Of a DNA stretch of 64,000 bases, positions 46,595 through 55,166 are shown in pieces; the stretch's first letter is position 1; every line of letters starts with the position of its first letter. Under the pieces are notes generated by a model. The model searched no databases. It was not told where the DNA came from and saw only the letters and a program-made list of their open reading frames with translations. Position numbers and translations under genes: made by a program. The stretch comes from Streptomyces cinerochromogenes (GTDB lineage: Bacteria > Actinomycetota > Actinomycetes > Streptomycetales > Streptomycetaceae), in the NCBI RefSeq assembly GCF_014648635.1, contig NZ_BMRM01000014.1, positions 1 to 64,000 of the forward strand. Direction: 5' to 3'.

Positions 46595-47626
46595 ATGTCC
46601 CGCCGCACCACACTGCCCGCACTGGCCGTCACGGCGCTCCTGGCCCTCACGACCGGCTGCTCCGCCGGCTCCACGGCCGCCGCCCACGAGGGCACCACCA
46701 CCGTCACGCTCGCCCTGGACTGGACCCCGAACACCAACCACACCGGCATCTACGTCGCCCAGCAGAAGGGCTGGTTCAAGGACGCCGGAATCGATCTGAA
46801 GATCGTCCCCTACGGCTCGACCGCGCCCGAGACCCTCGTCGCCAACCACAAGGCCGACTTCGGCATCTCCTACCAGGAGGGCGTCACCACCGCGCGCGCC
46901 GCCGGCCAGGACATCACCTCCGTCTACGCGGTCACGCAGAGGACGAACGTCACCGTCGCCGTGCGCGCCGACCGCTCCGACATCGGCTCCCCCAAGGACC
47001 TGGACGGCAAGACGTACGCCGGTTTCGGCGCGCCCTACGAGAAACCGCTGCTGGAGAGGGTGATCAGGAACGCGGGCGGCAAGGGCGGGTTCCGGCAGGT
47101 GTCCCTCAACACCTCGGCGTACGCGGCGCTGTACGCGGGCAAGGCCGACTTCGCGATGCCGATGCCGACCTGGGAGGGCCTGGAGGCGAAACTCGTCGGC
47201 AAGCCGCTGAAGGACTTCCGGTTGTCCGACTACGGCTTCCCCGCGATCTACTCGACCCTCGTCGCGTCCTCGGACCGGTTCCTGCACCAGCACCCCGCCC
47301 TGGCACGGGCGTTCCTCGCCGCCGTCGACAGGGGCTACCGGTACGCCGCCGGCCATCCGGACCGGGCGGCCGGCCTTCTCGTCGCCGCCAACAGGAGCGT
47401 CCTCACCAACACCAGGCTGGTGAAGGAGAGCGAGCGGTTGCTGGCGAAGGAGTACTACAAGGGCGCCGACGGCACGATCGGCACCCAGAGCGCGGCCCGC
47501 TGGAAGGCGTTCGCCGACTTCGAGTACCGGGCGGGTCTGCTGACCGACGCCAACGGCCGGAAGCTGACGAAGGCGCCGGACACCACGTCGTTCTTCACCA
47601 ACGCCTACCTCCCGGACGCCAAGTGA
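46595..47626 (+). CDS. ABC transporter substrate-binding lipoprotein, THI5/NMT1-like
   Basis: 343 residues. Lipoprotein signal peptide with lipobox LTTGC near 22-26, then the family start LALDWTPNTNHTGIYVAQQK and GWFKDAGIDLKIVPYG, as in ThiY proteins that bind formylaminopyrimidine. With the permease and ATPase downstream (GTGA overlaps) it forms a complete importer. TPP riboswitch control upstream supports the thiamine-precursor substrate; a leader peptide directly in front suggests an additional input. AAGGAA precedes the ATG by 8 nt. Confidence 0.9.
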   Translation: MSRRTTLPALAVTALLALTTGCSAGSTAAAHEGTTTVTLALDWTPNTNHTGIYVAQQKGWFKDAGIDLKIVPYGSTAPETLVANHKADFGISYQEGVTTARAAGQDITSVYAVTQRTNVTVAVRADRSDIGSPKDLDGKTYAGFGAPYEKPLLERVIRNAGGKGGFRQVSLNTSAYAALYAGKADFAMPMPTWEGLEAKLVGKPLKDFRLSDYGFPAIYSTLVASSDRFLHQHPALARAFLAAVDRGYRYAAGHPDRAAGLLVAANRSVLTNTRLVKESERLLAKEYYKGADGTIGTQSAARWKAFADFEYRAGLLTDANGRKLTKAPDTTSFFTNAYLPDAK

Positions 47627-48393
47627 GGTCCGCGCTGCGGTCGTTGTGGCCGCCGCTGCTGGTGCTCGCCGCCGTCGTCGCCGGATGGCAGCTGTACGTC
47701 ACGGTCGCGGGGGTCGATCCGACGACCCTGCCCTCCCCCGCACGGGTCGTGACCCAGGGCTGGGCCAACCGCCGGGACCTGTGGGACCAGACCCTGCCCA
47801 CCCTCGAGGAGACCCTGCTCGGGTTCGCGCTGTCCTTCGCGGCGGCCTGGCTGATCGCGGTGGTCCTGGACTTCTCCGCCGCCGCCCGGCGGGGCCTGTA
47901 TCCACTGCTCGTCGCCTCGCAGACGATCCCGGTCGTGGCCGTGGCCCCGCTGCTGATCATCTGGTTCGGGTTCGGGCTGCTGCCGAAGATGCTGGTGGTG
48001 ACGTTGACGACGTTCTTCCCGCTGGCCGCCAACCTGGCCGCCGGATTCGCGGCCACCGACCGTGAGGCGATGCGGCTGCTGCGCTCCCTCGGCGCGGGCC
48101 GGTGGCGGGCGTTCCGGCTGGTGCGGGTGCCGAGCGCGATGCCGTACTTCTTCGCCGGGCTGCGGGTGAGCATCACCTACGCCGTCATCGGTGCGGTCTT
48201 CGCCGAGTACGCGGGTGCCGAGGCGGGGCTCGGGATCTACATGCAGGCGCAGAAGAGCGCGTTCCGCACGGACCTGGTGTTCGCGGCGGTGGCGGTCACG
48301 GCCGGCTTGAGCATCGCGCTGTTCGGGGCGACCCACCTGCTCCAGCGGCTGGTGCTGCCCTGGCAGCGGGTGTCGGGGGAGGAGCAGCGGTGA
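47623..48393 (+). CDS. ABC transporter permease (ThiX/SsuC-like)
   Basis: 256 residues, about six membrane helices. The permease EAA-type loop is in FAATDREAMRLLRSLGAGRW. It belongs to the nitrate/sulfonate/taurine/thiamine-precursor permease group. GTG overlaps the stop of the binding lipoprotein gene, and its own stop overlaps the ATPase start. Confidence 0.92.
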   Translation: MRSALRSLWPPLLVLAAVVAGWQLYVTVAGVDPTTLPSPARVVTQGWANRRDLWDQTLPTLEETLLGFALSFAAAWLIAVVLDFSAAARRGLYPLLVASQTIPVVAVAPLLIIWFGFGLLPKMLVVTLTTFFPLAANLAAGFAATDREAMRLLRSLGAGRWRAFRLVRVPSAMPYFFAGLRVSITYAVIGAVFAEYAGAEAGLGIYMQAQKSAFRTDLVFAAVAVTAGLSIALFGATHLLQRLVLPWQRVSGEEQR

Positions 48394-49169
48394 CCGCTCT
48401 GCGCATCGAGGGCGTCTCGAAGTCCTACGGCTCGCTCGACGTTCTGCGGGATCTGGAACTCTCCGTGCGAGAGGGTGAGTTCGCGGCGGTGATCGGTCCG
48501 AGCGGCAGCGGCAAGAGCACCTTGTTCAACCTCGTCTCCGGTCTGGACCGGCCCACCGGCGGCCGGGTCCTGGTCGAGGGCGAGCCGGCCGGCGTGACGT
48601 CCGGGAAGGTCGCCTACATGCCGCAGAAGGACCTGCTGTTCCCGTGGCGGACGGTACTCGACAACACGACGCTCGGCCTGGAGGCCCAGGGCGTGCGCAG
48701 GAAGCGGGCGCGGGCACAGGCCGACGCCCTGTTCGCGGAGTTCGGCCTGGACGGGTTCCAGCGGGCCTACCCGGCCCAGCTCAGCGGCGGCATGCGGCAG
48801 CGGGCGGCGCTGCTGCGCACCGTGGTGCTGGGGCGGCCGGTGCTGCTGCTGGACGAGCCGTTCGGCGCGCTGGACTCCCTCACCCGGGCCGAGATGCAGC
48901 TGTGGCTGGCCGGCATGTGGCGGCGCCACCGGTGGACCGTCGTCCTGGTCACTCACGACATCCGCGAGGCGGTGCTCCTCGCGGACACCGTGCACGTCCT
49001 GTCCCCGCGCCCGGCCACGGTGGTCGACCGGATCGACGTGCGACTGCCGCACGAGGAGCGGGATGTCGCCGCACCGGAGTTCACCGCGGTCGAGCGCCGG
49101 ATCCTGGACGCGCTGCGCGGTGCCACGGCGGACGCGACGACCGGCAGGACGGAGGTGACGGCGGGGTGA
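48390..49169 (+). CDS. ABC transporter ATP-binding protein (ThiZ/SsuB-like)
   Basis: 259 residues. Walker A GPSGSGKST, Q-loop YMPQKDLLFPW, signature LSGGMRQR, Walker B VLLLDEPFGALD and the His-loop VTHDIREA are all intact. It energises the importer formed with the two preceding genes. GTG overlaps the permease stop; its stop overlaps the phosphotransferase start. Confidence 0.93.
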   Translation: MTALRIEGVSKSYGSLDVLRDLELSVREGEFAAVIGPSGSGKSTLFNLVSGLDRPTGGRVLVEGEPAGVTSGKVAYMPQKDLLFPWRTVLDNTTLGLEAQGVRRKRARAQADALFAEFGLDGFQRAYPAQLSGGMRQRAALLRTVVLGRPVLLLDEPFGALDSLTRAEMQLWLAGMWRRHRWTVVLVTHDIREAVLLADTVHVLSPRPATVVDRIDVRLPHEERDVAAPEFTAVERRILDALRGATADATTGRTEVTAG

Positions 49170-50257
49170 GCACGCATCTGGCCCACGGCCTGGGCACCGA
49201 CCCGGTCGTACCGGACTGGCCGCCGCTGACCGACGCCGAGGTGACCGGGATCGTCGGCCCGGCCCGGGTGGTGTGGCGCAGCCCGCGCCCGCTGTCGGCG
49301 GCGGCCGTGGTGGAGCGGGGCGGACGGCGGCTGTTCGTGAAACGGCACCATGTCTCCGTGCGGACGGCCGGGGGGCTGGCGGAGGAGCACGCGTTCCTGC
49401 GCCATCTGCGCGAGCACGGGGCGCCGGTGGTGGAGGTGCTGGCCGCGGTGCGGCGGGGCGAGTGGACGTACGAGGTGCACTCGGCCGGGACCGGCACCGA
49501 CCTGTACCGGGACGCGCTGTCCTGGTCCCCCTTCCGCTCGCCGGGCCACGCGCGGGCGGCCGGGGCGGCGCTCGCCCGGCTGCACCTGGCGGCCGAGGGG
49601 TTCACCGCGCCGCGCCGCCGCGTGCAGCCGCTCGTCGCCTCGTTCACGGTCTTCGCGGCGCCCGGGGACCCGCTGCCCCGCCTGGGCCGGTACGTCACCG
49701 AACGCCCCGCGCTCGCGAAGGCGCTGGCCGGGTATCCGTGGCGTGCGGACACACGTCGTGTCCTGCTCCCCCTGCACGCGCGGCTGGCGCCGCACCTGCC
49801 GGACCTGGAGCCGCTGTGGACCCACAACGACTGGCACGCCTCCAATCTGCTGTGGGACGCGGCCGGCGAGGTCGCGACCGTCCTGGACTTCGGCATGAGC
49901 GACCGCACGACCGCCGTGCACGACCTGGCCACGGCGATCGAACGCAACGCGGTGCAGTGGCTGGAACCGGGCTTCCCGGTGCGGGAGGAGGACGCGTTCG
50001 CCCTCCTCGACGGCTACCGGTCCGTACGGCCGCTCACCAAGGCCGAGTCGGCGGCCCTGCCGGAGCTGCTGCCGCTGGTGCACGCCGAGTTCGCGCTCTC
50101 CGAGATGGACTACTTCCACGGGGTGACGCGCTCGCCGGAGAACGCCCGCCTGGCGTACGAGTACTACGTCGGGCACGCCGAGTGGTTCAGCGGCGCGGAC
50201 GGCCGGCGGCTGCTGGACCGGCTCAGTCGGCGGTGCGCAGCGGCTCCACGCCGATGA
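49166..50257 (+). CDS. Aminoglycoside phosphotransferase (APH)-fold kinase
   Basis: 363 residues. Kinase core: VKRHH for the ATP lysine, the catalytic loop WTHNDWHASNLLWD (Asp and Asn in place) and metal-binding VLDFGMSD. APH-fold kinases phosphorylate small alcohols; being the last overlapping gene of a TPP-riboswitch transport operon, it may phosphorylate hydroxymethylpyrimidine or thiamine. That assignment is inference. Its last 35 bp overlap the convergent TauD-like gene. Confidence 0.85.
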   Translation: MSTHLAHGLGTDPVVPDWPPLTDAEVTGIVGPARVVWRSPRPLSAAAVVERGGRRLFVKRHHVSVRTAGGLAEEHAFLRHLREHGAPVVEVLAAVRRGEWTYEVHSAGTGTDLYRDALSWSPFRSPGHARAAGAALARLHLAAEGFTAPRRRVQPLVASFTVFAAPGDPLPRLGRYVTERPALAKALAGYPWRADTRRVLLPLHARLAPHLPDLEPLWTHNDWHASNLLWDAAGEVATVLDFGMSDRTTAVHDLATAIERNAVQWLEPGFPVREEDAFALLDGYRSVRPLTKAESAALPELLPLVHAEFALSEMDYFHGVTRSPENARLAYEYYVGHAEWFSGADGRRLLDRLSRRCAAAPRR

Positions 50258-51047
50258 CCTTGCGGTACACGCGGGCGCCGTCGCCGTAGTCGTCCACGGC
50301 GTAGTGCCAGGTGGCCTGGTTGTCCCAGAGGACGAAGTCGCCGGGCCGCCAGCCGAAGCGGATCGTGTAGTCCGGTGAGGAGGCGTGCCGCAGGAGGTGG
50401 TCGAGCAGGGCGCGGCCCTCCTGCGGGGTGACGCCGGTGAGCCCGAGCGCGGAAGAGCTGAGGAAGAGTCCCTTGCGCCCGGTGAGGGGGTGTTCCAGGA
50501 CGACGGGGTGCTCGACCGTCGTCTCCCCGATGCCCGTCTTCTTGCTGCCCTGCGCGTAGTTCGCGGGGTTGCCGTCGTACACGGCGTTGACTTCGGCCAG
50601 CAGCGCCTTGAACGGCTCGGACAGGTCGTCGTAGGCGGCCTGCAGATCCGCCCACAGGGTGTGTCCGCCCAGTTCGGGCACCTCGTCGTAGGTCAGCGAC
50701 TCGATGGCGAAGGCCGGGCTGCGCCACAGGCCGCCGATGTGCCAGGTGCTGGCCTTGCCGGTCTGCCGCACGTTGTACGGGTAGACCAGCGCGTGCTCCG
50801 GGTGCCGTACGGCGGTGGGGTGGTCGAGGACGTCCGAGAACAGCCGTACGGCCTCCACGTGCTGGTCCGGCGTCAGGTGCTGGTCCCGGAAGACCAGCAC
50901 CTTGTGGTCGCGGAAGGCCAGGCGCAGCGCGTCGGCGGTGGCCTCGTCGACGGGGCGGGTGAGGTCGACGCCGGTCACCTCCGCGCCGAAGCGCGGTCCG
51001 GCGCGGTGGAGGGCGAGGTGCGTCTCATGGCTGGTGACAGTGGTCAT
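50223..51047 (-). CDS. TauD/TfdA-family Fe(II)/2-oxoglutarate enzyme with HxG in place of HxD
   Basis: 274 residues from ATG 51047, 6 nt after AAGGAG; ATG 51053 lies directly against that site. The family fold is clear (FGAEVTGVDLTRP, VLVFRDQHLTPDQH, GGHTLWADLQAAYDDL, VLWDNQATWHYAVDDYGDG). The iron-binding motif at residues 103-105 reads His-Ile-Gly (TWHIGGLWRS) where TauD has His-x-Asp; the distal His (~248) and the 2-oxoglutarate Arg (~259) are kept. Loss of the Asp is the hallmark of non-haem iron halogenases, or may mean a changed or lost activity. It follows a cysteine-type leader ORF and LLM oxygenases, so a sulfur role is expected from context. Confidence 0.9.
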   Translation of the reverse strand: MTTVTSHETHLALHRAGPRFGAEVTGVDLTRPVDEATADALRLAFRDHKVLVFRDQHLTPDQHVEAVRLFSDVLDHPTAVRHPEHALVYPYNVRQTGKASTWHIGGLWRSPAFAIESLTYDEVPELGGHTLWADLQAAYDDLSEPFKALLAEVNAVYDGNPANYAQGSKKTGIGETTVEHPVVLEHPLTGRKGLFLSSSALGLTGVTPQEGRALLDHLLRHASSPDYTIRFGWRPGDFVLWDNQATWHYAVDDYGDGARVYRKVIGVEPLRTAD

Positions 51048-51165
51048 GTCCATCTCCTTGGAACGCCGTGCGGACGGCGCCGTGCGGACGGGACACCCCT
51101 GGGCGGCCGGTGGGAGGAGCGGCAGCTCGGAACTCCCCGCGGGCCCGGGGTGATGGGGGGGGGTG

Positions 51166-51243
51166 TCAGGCGTGTCGACAGACCGACGCGCCGGTGCGCG
51201 CCAGGTCCACGTGCAGTCTGCGGGACAACGCCGGGGCGGTCAC
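51166..51243 (-). CDS. Putative cysteine-type leader peptide before the TauD-like gene
   Basis: 25 codons with GTG start; the peptide includes SRRLHVDLARTGASVCRHA. It ends ~120 bp before the TauD-like gene. The start has no well-spaced ribosome site, so it may be leaderless or begin elsewhere. The motif H-V-D-L-x-R...C-R places it with the other four leader candidates. Confidence 0.6.
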   Translation of the reverse strand: MTAPALSRRLHVDLARTGASVCRHA

Positions 51244-51480
51244 CTCTCCACGGTAGGCGGGTGACCCTGCCCCGGACCAGTCCCCACCGTTGCACTCACA
51301 TGAACTCTCACCGCGTCCCCGGCCGCCCCGGCCGCCCGGGTCGCCCGGGGCACGATGACGGCATGCTCATCGTTCTCGGTGACTCCCCGGGGCGATCGCT
51401 CACGGGCCGCTCCTGCTAGGGGCCCGGAACCCTGGTGACCGGGCGGGGCCGGTGCACGATCAGGGCGGTGGCGCGGTCGT

Positions 51481-52869
51481 TCAGGACGCCGCCCGCTCGG
51501 GCGAGGTGCCGGTTCCGGTGTCCGCGTCGGGGTGGGCCAGGCCCAGGTGGTCGCGGAGGGTCGTGCCCTCGTAGTCGGAGCGGAAGACGCCCTGTTCCTG
51601 GAGGAGCGGGACGACCTTGTCGGCGAACGGGTCGAGTCCGCCGGGGGTGATGTGCGGGACGAGGATGAAGCCGTCGGAGGCGTCGGCCTGCACGAAGTCG
51701 TTGATGGTCTGCGCGACGGTGGCCGGGGAGCCGACGAAGGTCTGCCGGTTGCCGGTGTTGATGACCAGGTCGCGGATGGACCACTTGTTGGCCTCGGCGA
51801 GCTGCCGCCACTCGCGGGCGATGGCGACCGGGTCCCGGTACATCCGCACCTGGGCGCGGCCCCGGGATATGTGCTCCTCGCTCACCACCGGGTCGACGTC
51901 GGGCAGCGGGCCGTCCGGGTCGTACGCCGACAGGTCCCGGTTCCAGACGAACTCCAGGTGCTTGATGGCGGTGGCGCCGCTGACCTGCTGCCGGCGGACC
52001 TCCCGGGCGAGTTCGGCGGCCTCCTGGTCGGTGTCGCCGAGGACGAAGGTCGCGGCGGGCAGGATCAGGAGCTGGTCGGGGCGGCGGCCGTACCGGGCGA
52101 GGCGGGACTTCACGTCCGTGTAGAAGGCCTGGCCCTCCTTCAGCGTGGAGTACCGGCTGAAGATCGCGTCGGCGCTGGAGGCGGCGAACTCGCGGCCCTC
52201 CTCCGAGTCGCCCGCCTGGAAGACGACCGGGCGGCCCTGCGGGGAGCGCGGGACGTTGAACCGGCCGTGGATGTCGAAGTGCTGCCCCTGGTGCACGAAG
52301 GCGCCGGCCCGGGCGTCCCTGAGGAAGGTGCCGGTGGCCTGGTCGGCGAGGATCTCGTCGCCGCGCCAGGAGTCGAACAGCTCGTGCGCGGTGGCGAGGA
52401 ACTCCTTGGCGCGGGAGTAGCGCTCCTCCTGCGGCAGGAAGCCGCCGCGCCGGAAGTTCTCGCCGGTGAAGGCGTCCCAGGAGGTGACCACGTTCCACGC
52501 GGACCGGCCGTCGGAGAGGTGGTCGAGGCTGGCGAACTGGCGGGCCACCTCGTACGGCTCGTTGAAGGTGGAGTTGATGGTGCCGGTCAGGCCGAGCCGG
52601 TCGGTGACGGCGGCCAGCGCGGCCAGCACGGTGAAGGTGTCGGGGCGGCCGACGACGTCCAGGTCGTAGATCTGGCCGCCCTGTTCGCGGAGCCTGAGTC
52701 CCTCGGCGAGGAACAGGAAGTCGAACTTGGCGCGTTCGGCGGTCTGCGCGAAGTGGACGAAGGAACTGAACTCGATGTGGCTGCCGGCGGCCGGGTCGCT
52801 CCACACGGTGGTGTTGTTGACGCCGGGGAAGTGGGCGGCGAGGTGGATCTGCTTCAGCGGCTTGCTCAT
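51481..52869 (-). CDS. LLM-class flavin monooxygenase (NtaA/SnaA/DszA type)
   Basis: 462 residues, the size of NtaA/SnaA/DszA monooxygenases. Signatures: AAHFPGVNNTTVWSDPAAGS, LSDGRSAWNVVTSW, and QAGDSEEGREFAASSADAIF. These FMNH2-dependent enzymes oxidise C-S or C-N compounds (sulfones, nitrilotriacetate), here probably organosulfur scavenging. It follows a second LLM enzyme by 26 bp, both downstream of a leader-peptide ORF. A flavin reductase is not encoded nearby. Confidence 0.92.
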   Translation of the reverse strand: MSKPLKQIHLAAHFPGVNNTTVWSDPAAGSHIEFSSFVHFAQTAERAKFDFLFLAEGLRLREQGGQIYDLDVVGRPDTFTVLAALAAVTDRLGLTGTINSTFNEPYEVARQFASLDHLSDGRSAWNVVTSWDAFTGENFRRGGFLPQEERYSRAKEFLATAHELFDSWRGDEILADQATGTFLRDARAGAFVHQGQHFDIHGRFNVPRSPQGRPVVFQAGDSEEGREFAASSADAIFSRYSTLKEGQAFYTDVKSRLARYGRRPDQLLILPAATFVLGDTDQEAAELAREVRRQQVSGATAIKHLEFVWNRDLSAYDPDGPLPDVDPVVSEEHISRGRAQVRMYRDPVAIAREWRQLAEANKWSIRDLVINTGNRQTFVGSPATVAQTINDFVQADASDGFILVPHITPGGLDPFADKVVPLLQEQGVFRSDYEGTTLRDHLGLAHPDADTGTGTSPERAAS

Positions 52870-52895
52870 GGCGTGCGGTCGTCCTCTCCGGCGTC

Positions 52896-54098
52896 TCAGG
52901 CTGCTGCGTAGCGGTTGGCGGGGCGGGTGAGGCCGAGGAGCCCGCGCAGGGTGCCGGCCTCGTAGACGTCCCGGAAGCGGCGGCGGCGCTGCAGTTCGGG
53001 GACCAGGTCCCGGGTGATCCGCGGCAGGTCGTGGCCGGCGACCGCGGGCCGCAGCCGGAATCCGCTCAGCCCTCCGCCCGCCAGCTCCTCCAGCAGGTCG
53101 GCGAGCTGGGCTGCCGTGCCGGTGAAGATCCGGGCGTCGCTGGTGTACGGCTCGCCCGCGAGCGTGTCGAGGCGGTCCCGGCGGGCCTCCGCCTCGGCCT
53201 GGCTGTCGTCCAGGAGGACGACGAGGTCACCGAAGACGTGCAGGGTCTCCCCGGCGCGGCCCGCCGCCTCCTGCTCGGCGCGGATCTCGGCGACGATCGC
53301 CCGGGCGTGGTCCGCGTCCCGTGGGGTGACGTAGCCGATGTCGGCCTGGCGGGCGACCAGCCGGTACGGGACGGTCTGGTGGGCGAGGGCGGTGACGAGC
53401 GGCTGGCCCTGCGGCGGGCGGGGCGTGATGGAGGGGCCCCTGACGCTGAAGAAGCGGCCCTCGAAGTCGATGTAGTGCAGCTTGTCCCGGTCGATGAAGC
53501 GGCCGGTGGCCGCGTCCCGGATCTCGGCGTCGTCCTCCCAGCTGTCCCAGAGCCGGCGCACCACTTCGACGTGGTCGGCGGCCTCGTCGAACAGCTCCGT
53601 GATCGCCTCCTGCGCGTCCGGGCCGTCGAAGCCGTCGAGCCGGGGGACGGTGCGCCGGCCGAAGTGCGCGGCCTCGTCGGGGCGGAAGGTGGTCCGCACG
53701 CGCAGGCCCGCGCGTCCGGCGCTGACGTAGTCGAGGGTGGCGATCGCCTTGGAGATGTGGAACGGCTCGGTGTGGGTGGTCACCACGGTCGGCACCAGGC
53801 CTATGCGGCGGGTGAGCGGGGCGACGCGGGAGGCGATGAGGACCGCGTCGAGCCGGCCGCGGACCTGGTCGGTGCGCTCGTCGGGCGCGAAGGGGAGGGA
53901 GGACTGCGGGCCGAGGCCGTCCTCGATGGTGACGAAGTCGAGCAGGCCCCGTTCGGCCTCGGTGATCAGGTCGGTCCAGTAGCCGGCGGTGAACAGGTCG
54001 CGGGGGCGGGCGACCGGCTCGCGCCAGGACGCGGGGTGCCAGCCGGTGCCGTCCAGGGCGACGGCGAGGTGCAGAGGTGCGGGGGAGGTCGAGGACAC
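52896..54098 (-). CDS. LLM-class flavin-dependent oxidoreductase
   Basis: 400 residues of the luciferase-like TIM-barrel family (LLDFVTIEDGLGPQSSL, LDYVSAGRAGLRV, LAGGGLSGFRLRPAVAGHDL). It differs from its neighbour and is shorter, more like alkanesulfonate/sulfone-type LLM members. The ATG follows AAGGAAGG. It is first in the two-gene LLM unit and lies 133 bp after the leader ORF at 54232-54354. It probably shares FMNH2 supply and substrate class with the next gene. Confidence 0.9.
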   Translation of the reverse strand: MSSTSPAPLHLAVALDGTGWHPASWREPVARPRDLFTAGYWTDLITEAERGLLDFVTIEDGLGPQSSLPFAPDERTDQVRGRLDAVLIASRVAPLTRRIGLVPTVVTTHTEPFHISKAIATLDYVSAGRAGLRVRTTFRPDEAAHFGRRTVPRLDGFDGPDAQEAITELFDEAADHVEVVRRLWDSWEDDAEIRDAATGRFIDRDKLHYIDFEGRFFSVRGPSITPRPPQGQPLVTALAHQTVPYRLVARQADIGYVTPRDADHARAIVAEIRAEQEAAGRAGETLHVFGDLVVLLDDSQAEAEARRDRLDTLAGEPYTSDARIFTGTAAQLADLLEELAGGGLSGFRLRPAVAGHDLPRITRDLVPELQRRRRFRDVYEAGTLRGLLGLTRPANRYAAA

Positions 54099-54231
54099 GT
54101 CGGTGCCTTCCTTGATGTCCGTACGTGAACACCGGCTCGCGGTGCCGACGGCGGCCGGGGCGGGCGGCGTCGGCCACGGGCGAGCGCGGCAGGAGGAGAC
54201 CCGGGCCGGAGGAAGAGGGACCGGGGAGACG

Positions 54232-54354
54232 TCAGGGGCGACAGAGCGCGGCGGACACGCGCTGGAGGTCTATGTGCGGCCGGGAGTGCAGACGGACGGA
54301 GCGGTACGCGGGCACGGGGCGCGGCGGGCGTGCCTGCGGGGGCACTCGGGTCAC
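54232..54354 (-). CDS. Putative cysteine-type leader peptide before the LLM genes
   Basis: 40 codons, GTG start with GGGAGG 8 nt upstream, beginning 5 bp after the GNAT stop. The peptide ends SRPHIDLQRVSAALCRP. The 40-residue leader at 59604 is closely related (same length, MTR start, HIDLQRV core). The gap to the LLM gene holds a pyrimidine-rich stretch (minus strand CCTCTTCCTCC) that could mask the downstream ribosome site. Confidence 0.75.
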   Translation of the reverse strand: MTRVPPQARPPRPVPAYRSVRLHSRPHIDLQRVSAALCRP

Positions 54355-54359
54355 GGCCG

Positions 54360-55166
54360 TCACCTCCCTGCGTCGGACGCGGCGGGCCTTGCCTGCGACC
54401 GCCTGTCGGTTCTCGTCATGACACTCAACGCCCGGCCGGCGCCGGTTGTTCCCGGACTGCGCACCTGCACGATGCGGGAGCGGCGGCGCAGGGTGAACCC
54501 GATCGACTCGTACAGCCGGATGGCGGACGTGTTGTCGGCGGCGGCGTGCAGGAACGGGGTGTCCCCGCGCTCCCGGATCCCCGCCGCGACCGCGCGCACC
54601 AGCCGGGTCGCCAGCCCCCGGCCGCGGTACGCGGGGTCGGTGCACACCGCGCTGATCTCGGTCCAGCCGGGCAGCCGCAGTCTCTCCCCCGCCATGGCGA
54701 CGAGCCTGCCGTGGTGCCTGATGCCGAGGTAGGTGCCCATCTCGACGGTCCGTCGGAGGAACGGCCCGGGCCGGGTGCGGGCGACCAGGTCGAGGATCTC
54801 GGGGACGTCCCCGGGTCCCAGGCGCACCGCCTCCGGGGCCGGTTCGGCGCGCAGCGCGGTGTCGACGAGCTGGACACCCTCGCCGTCGCCGAGCGCCTCC
54901 CATCCGTCGGGGACCCGCTCGACCGGCTTGACCCGTACGGTGGTTCCCGGGCCGACGAGCGTGTGCAGGTCGTCCCAGGCCGAGGGGTCCGCCGGGTCGG
55001 CGACAGCCGCGAAGGCGTAGATCTCCGGCCGGTAGCGGGCCGCGCGCCCGAACCGCTGCGCGAGGTGGGCGTGCGGCCCGTCGAGGGCGGCCCAGACGGC
55101 GTTGTCGAGGGCGGGGGCGTCGGGCGGGAACGGGCCTGCTCCGCCGCCGGGCACGTGACGGTGCAT
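54360..55166 (-). CDS. GNAT-family N-acetyltransferase
   Basis: 268 residues. The C-terminal GNAT domain has the acetyl-CoA motif VCTDPAYRGRGLATRLVRAV and ADNTSAIRLYESIGFTLRRR; the N-terminal ~120 residues are a separate, unassigned domain, as in FR47-like two-domain proteins. ATG overlaps the stop of the substrate-binding protein gene by one base (TGATG), so it is part of the transporter operon. It may acetylate an imported sulfur compound such as an S-alkyl cysteine to release sulfur, an inference from the operon. Confidence 0.88.
   Translation of the reverse strand: MHRHVPGGGAGPFPPDAPALDNAVWAALDGPHAHLAQRFGRAARYRPEIYAFAAVADPADPSAWDDLHTLVGPGTTVRVKPVERVPDGWEALGDGEGVQLVDTALRAEPAPEAVRLGPGDVPEILDLVARTRPGPFLRRTVEMGTYLGIRHHGRLVAMAGERLRLPGWTEISAVCTDPAYRGRGLATRLVRAVAAGIRERGDTPFLHAAADNTSAIRLYESIGFTLRRRSRIVQVRSPGTTGAGRALSVMTRTDRRSQARPAASDAGR

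Noticed and set aside
51300..51419. Plus-strand 39-codon ORF ending in Cys, first considered another leader peptide
   Set aside because: No plus-strand gene follows it, it lacks the D-L-x-R motif, and its middle is a simple Gly/Arg/Pro repeat.
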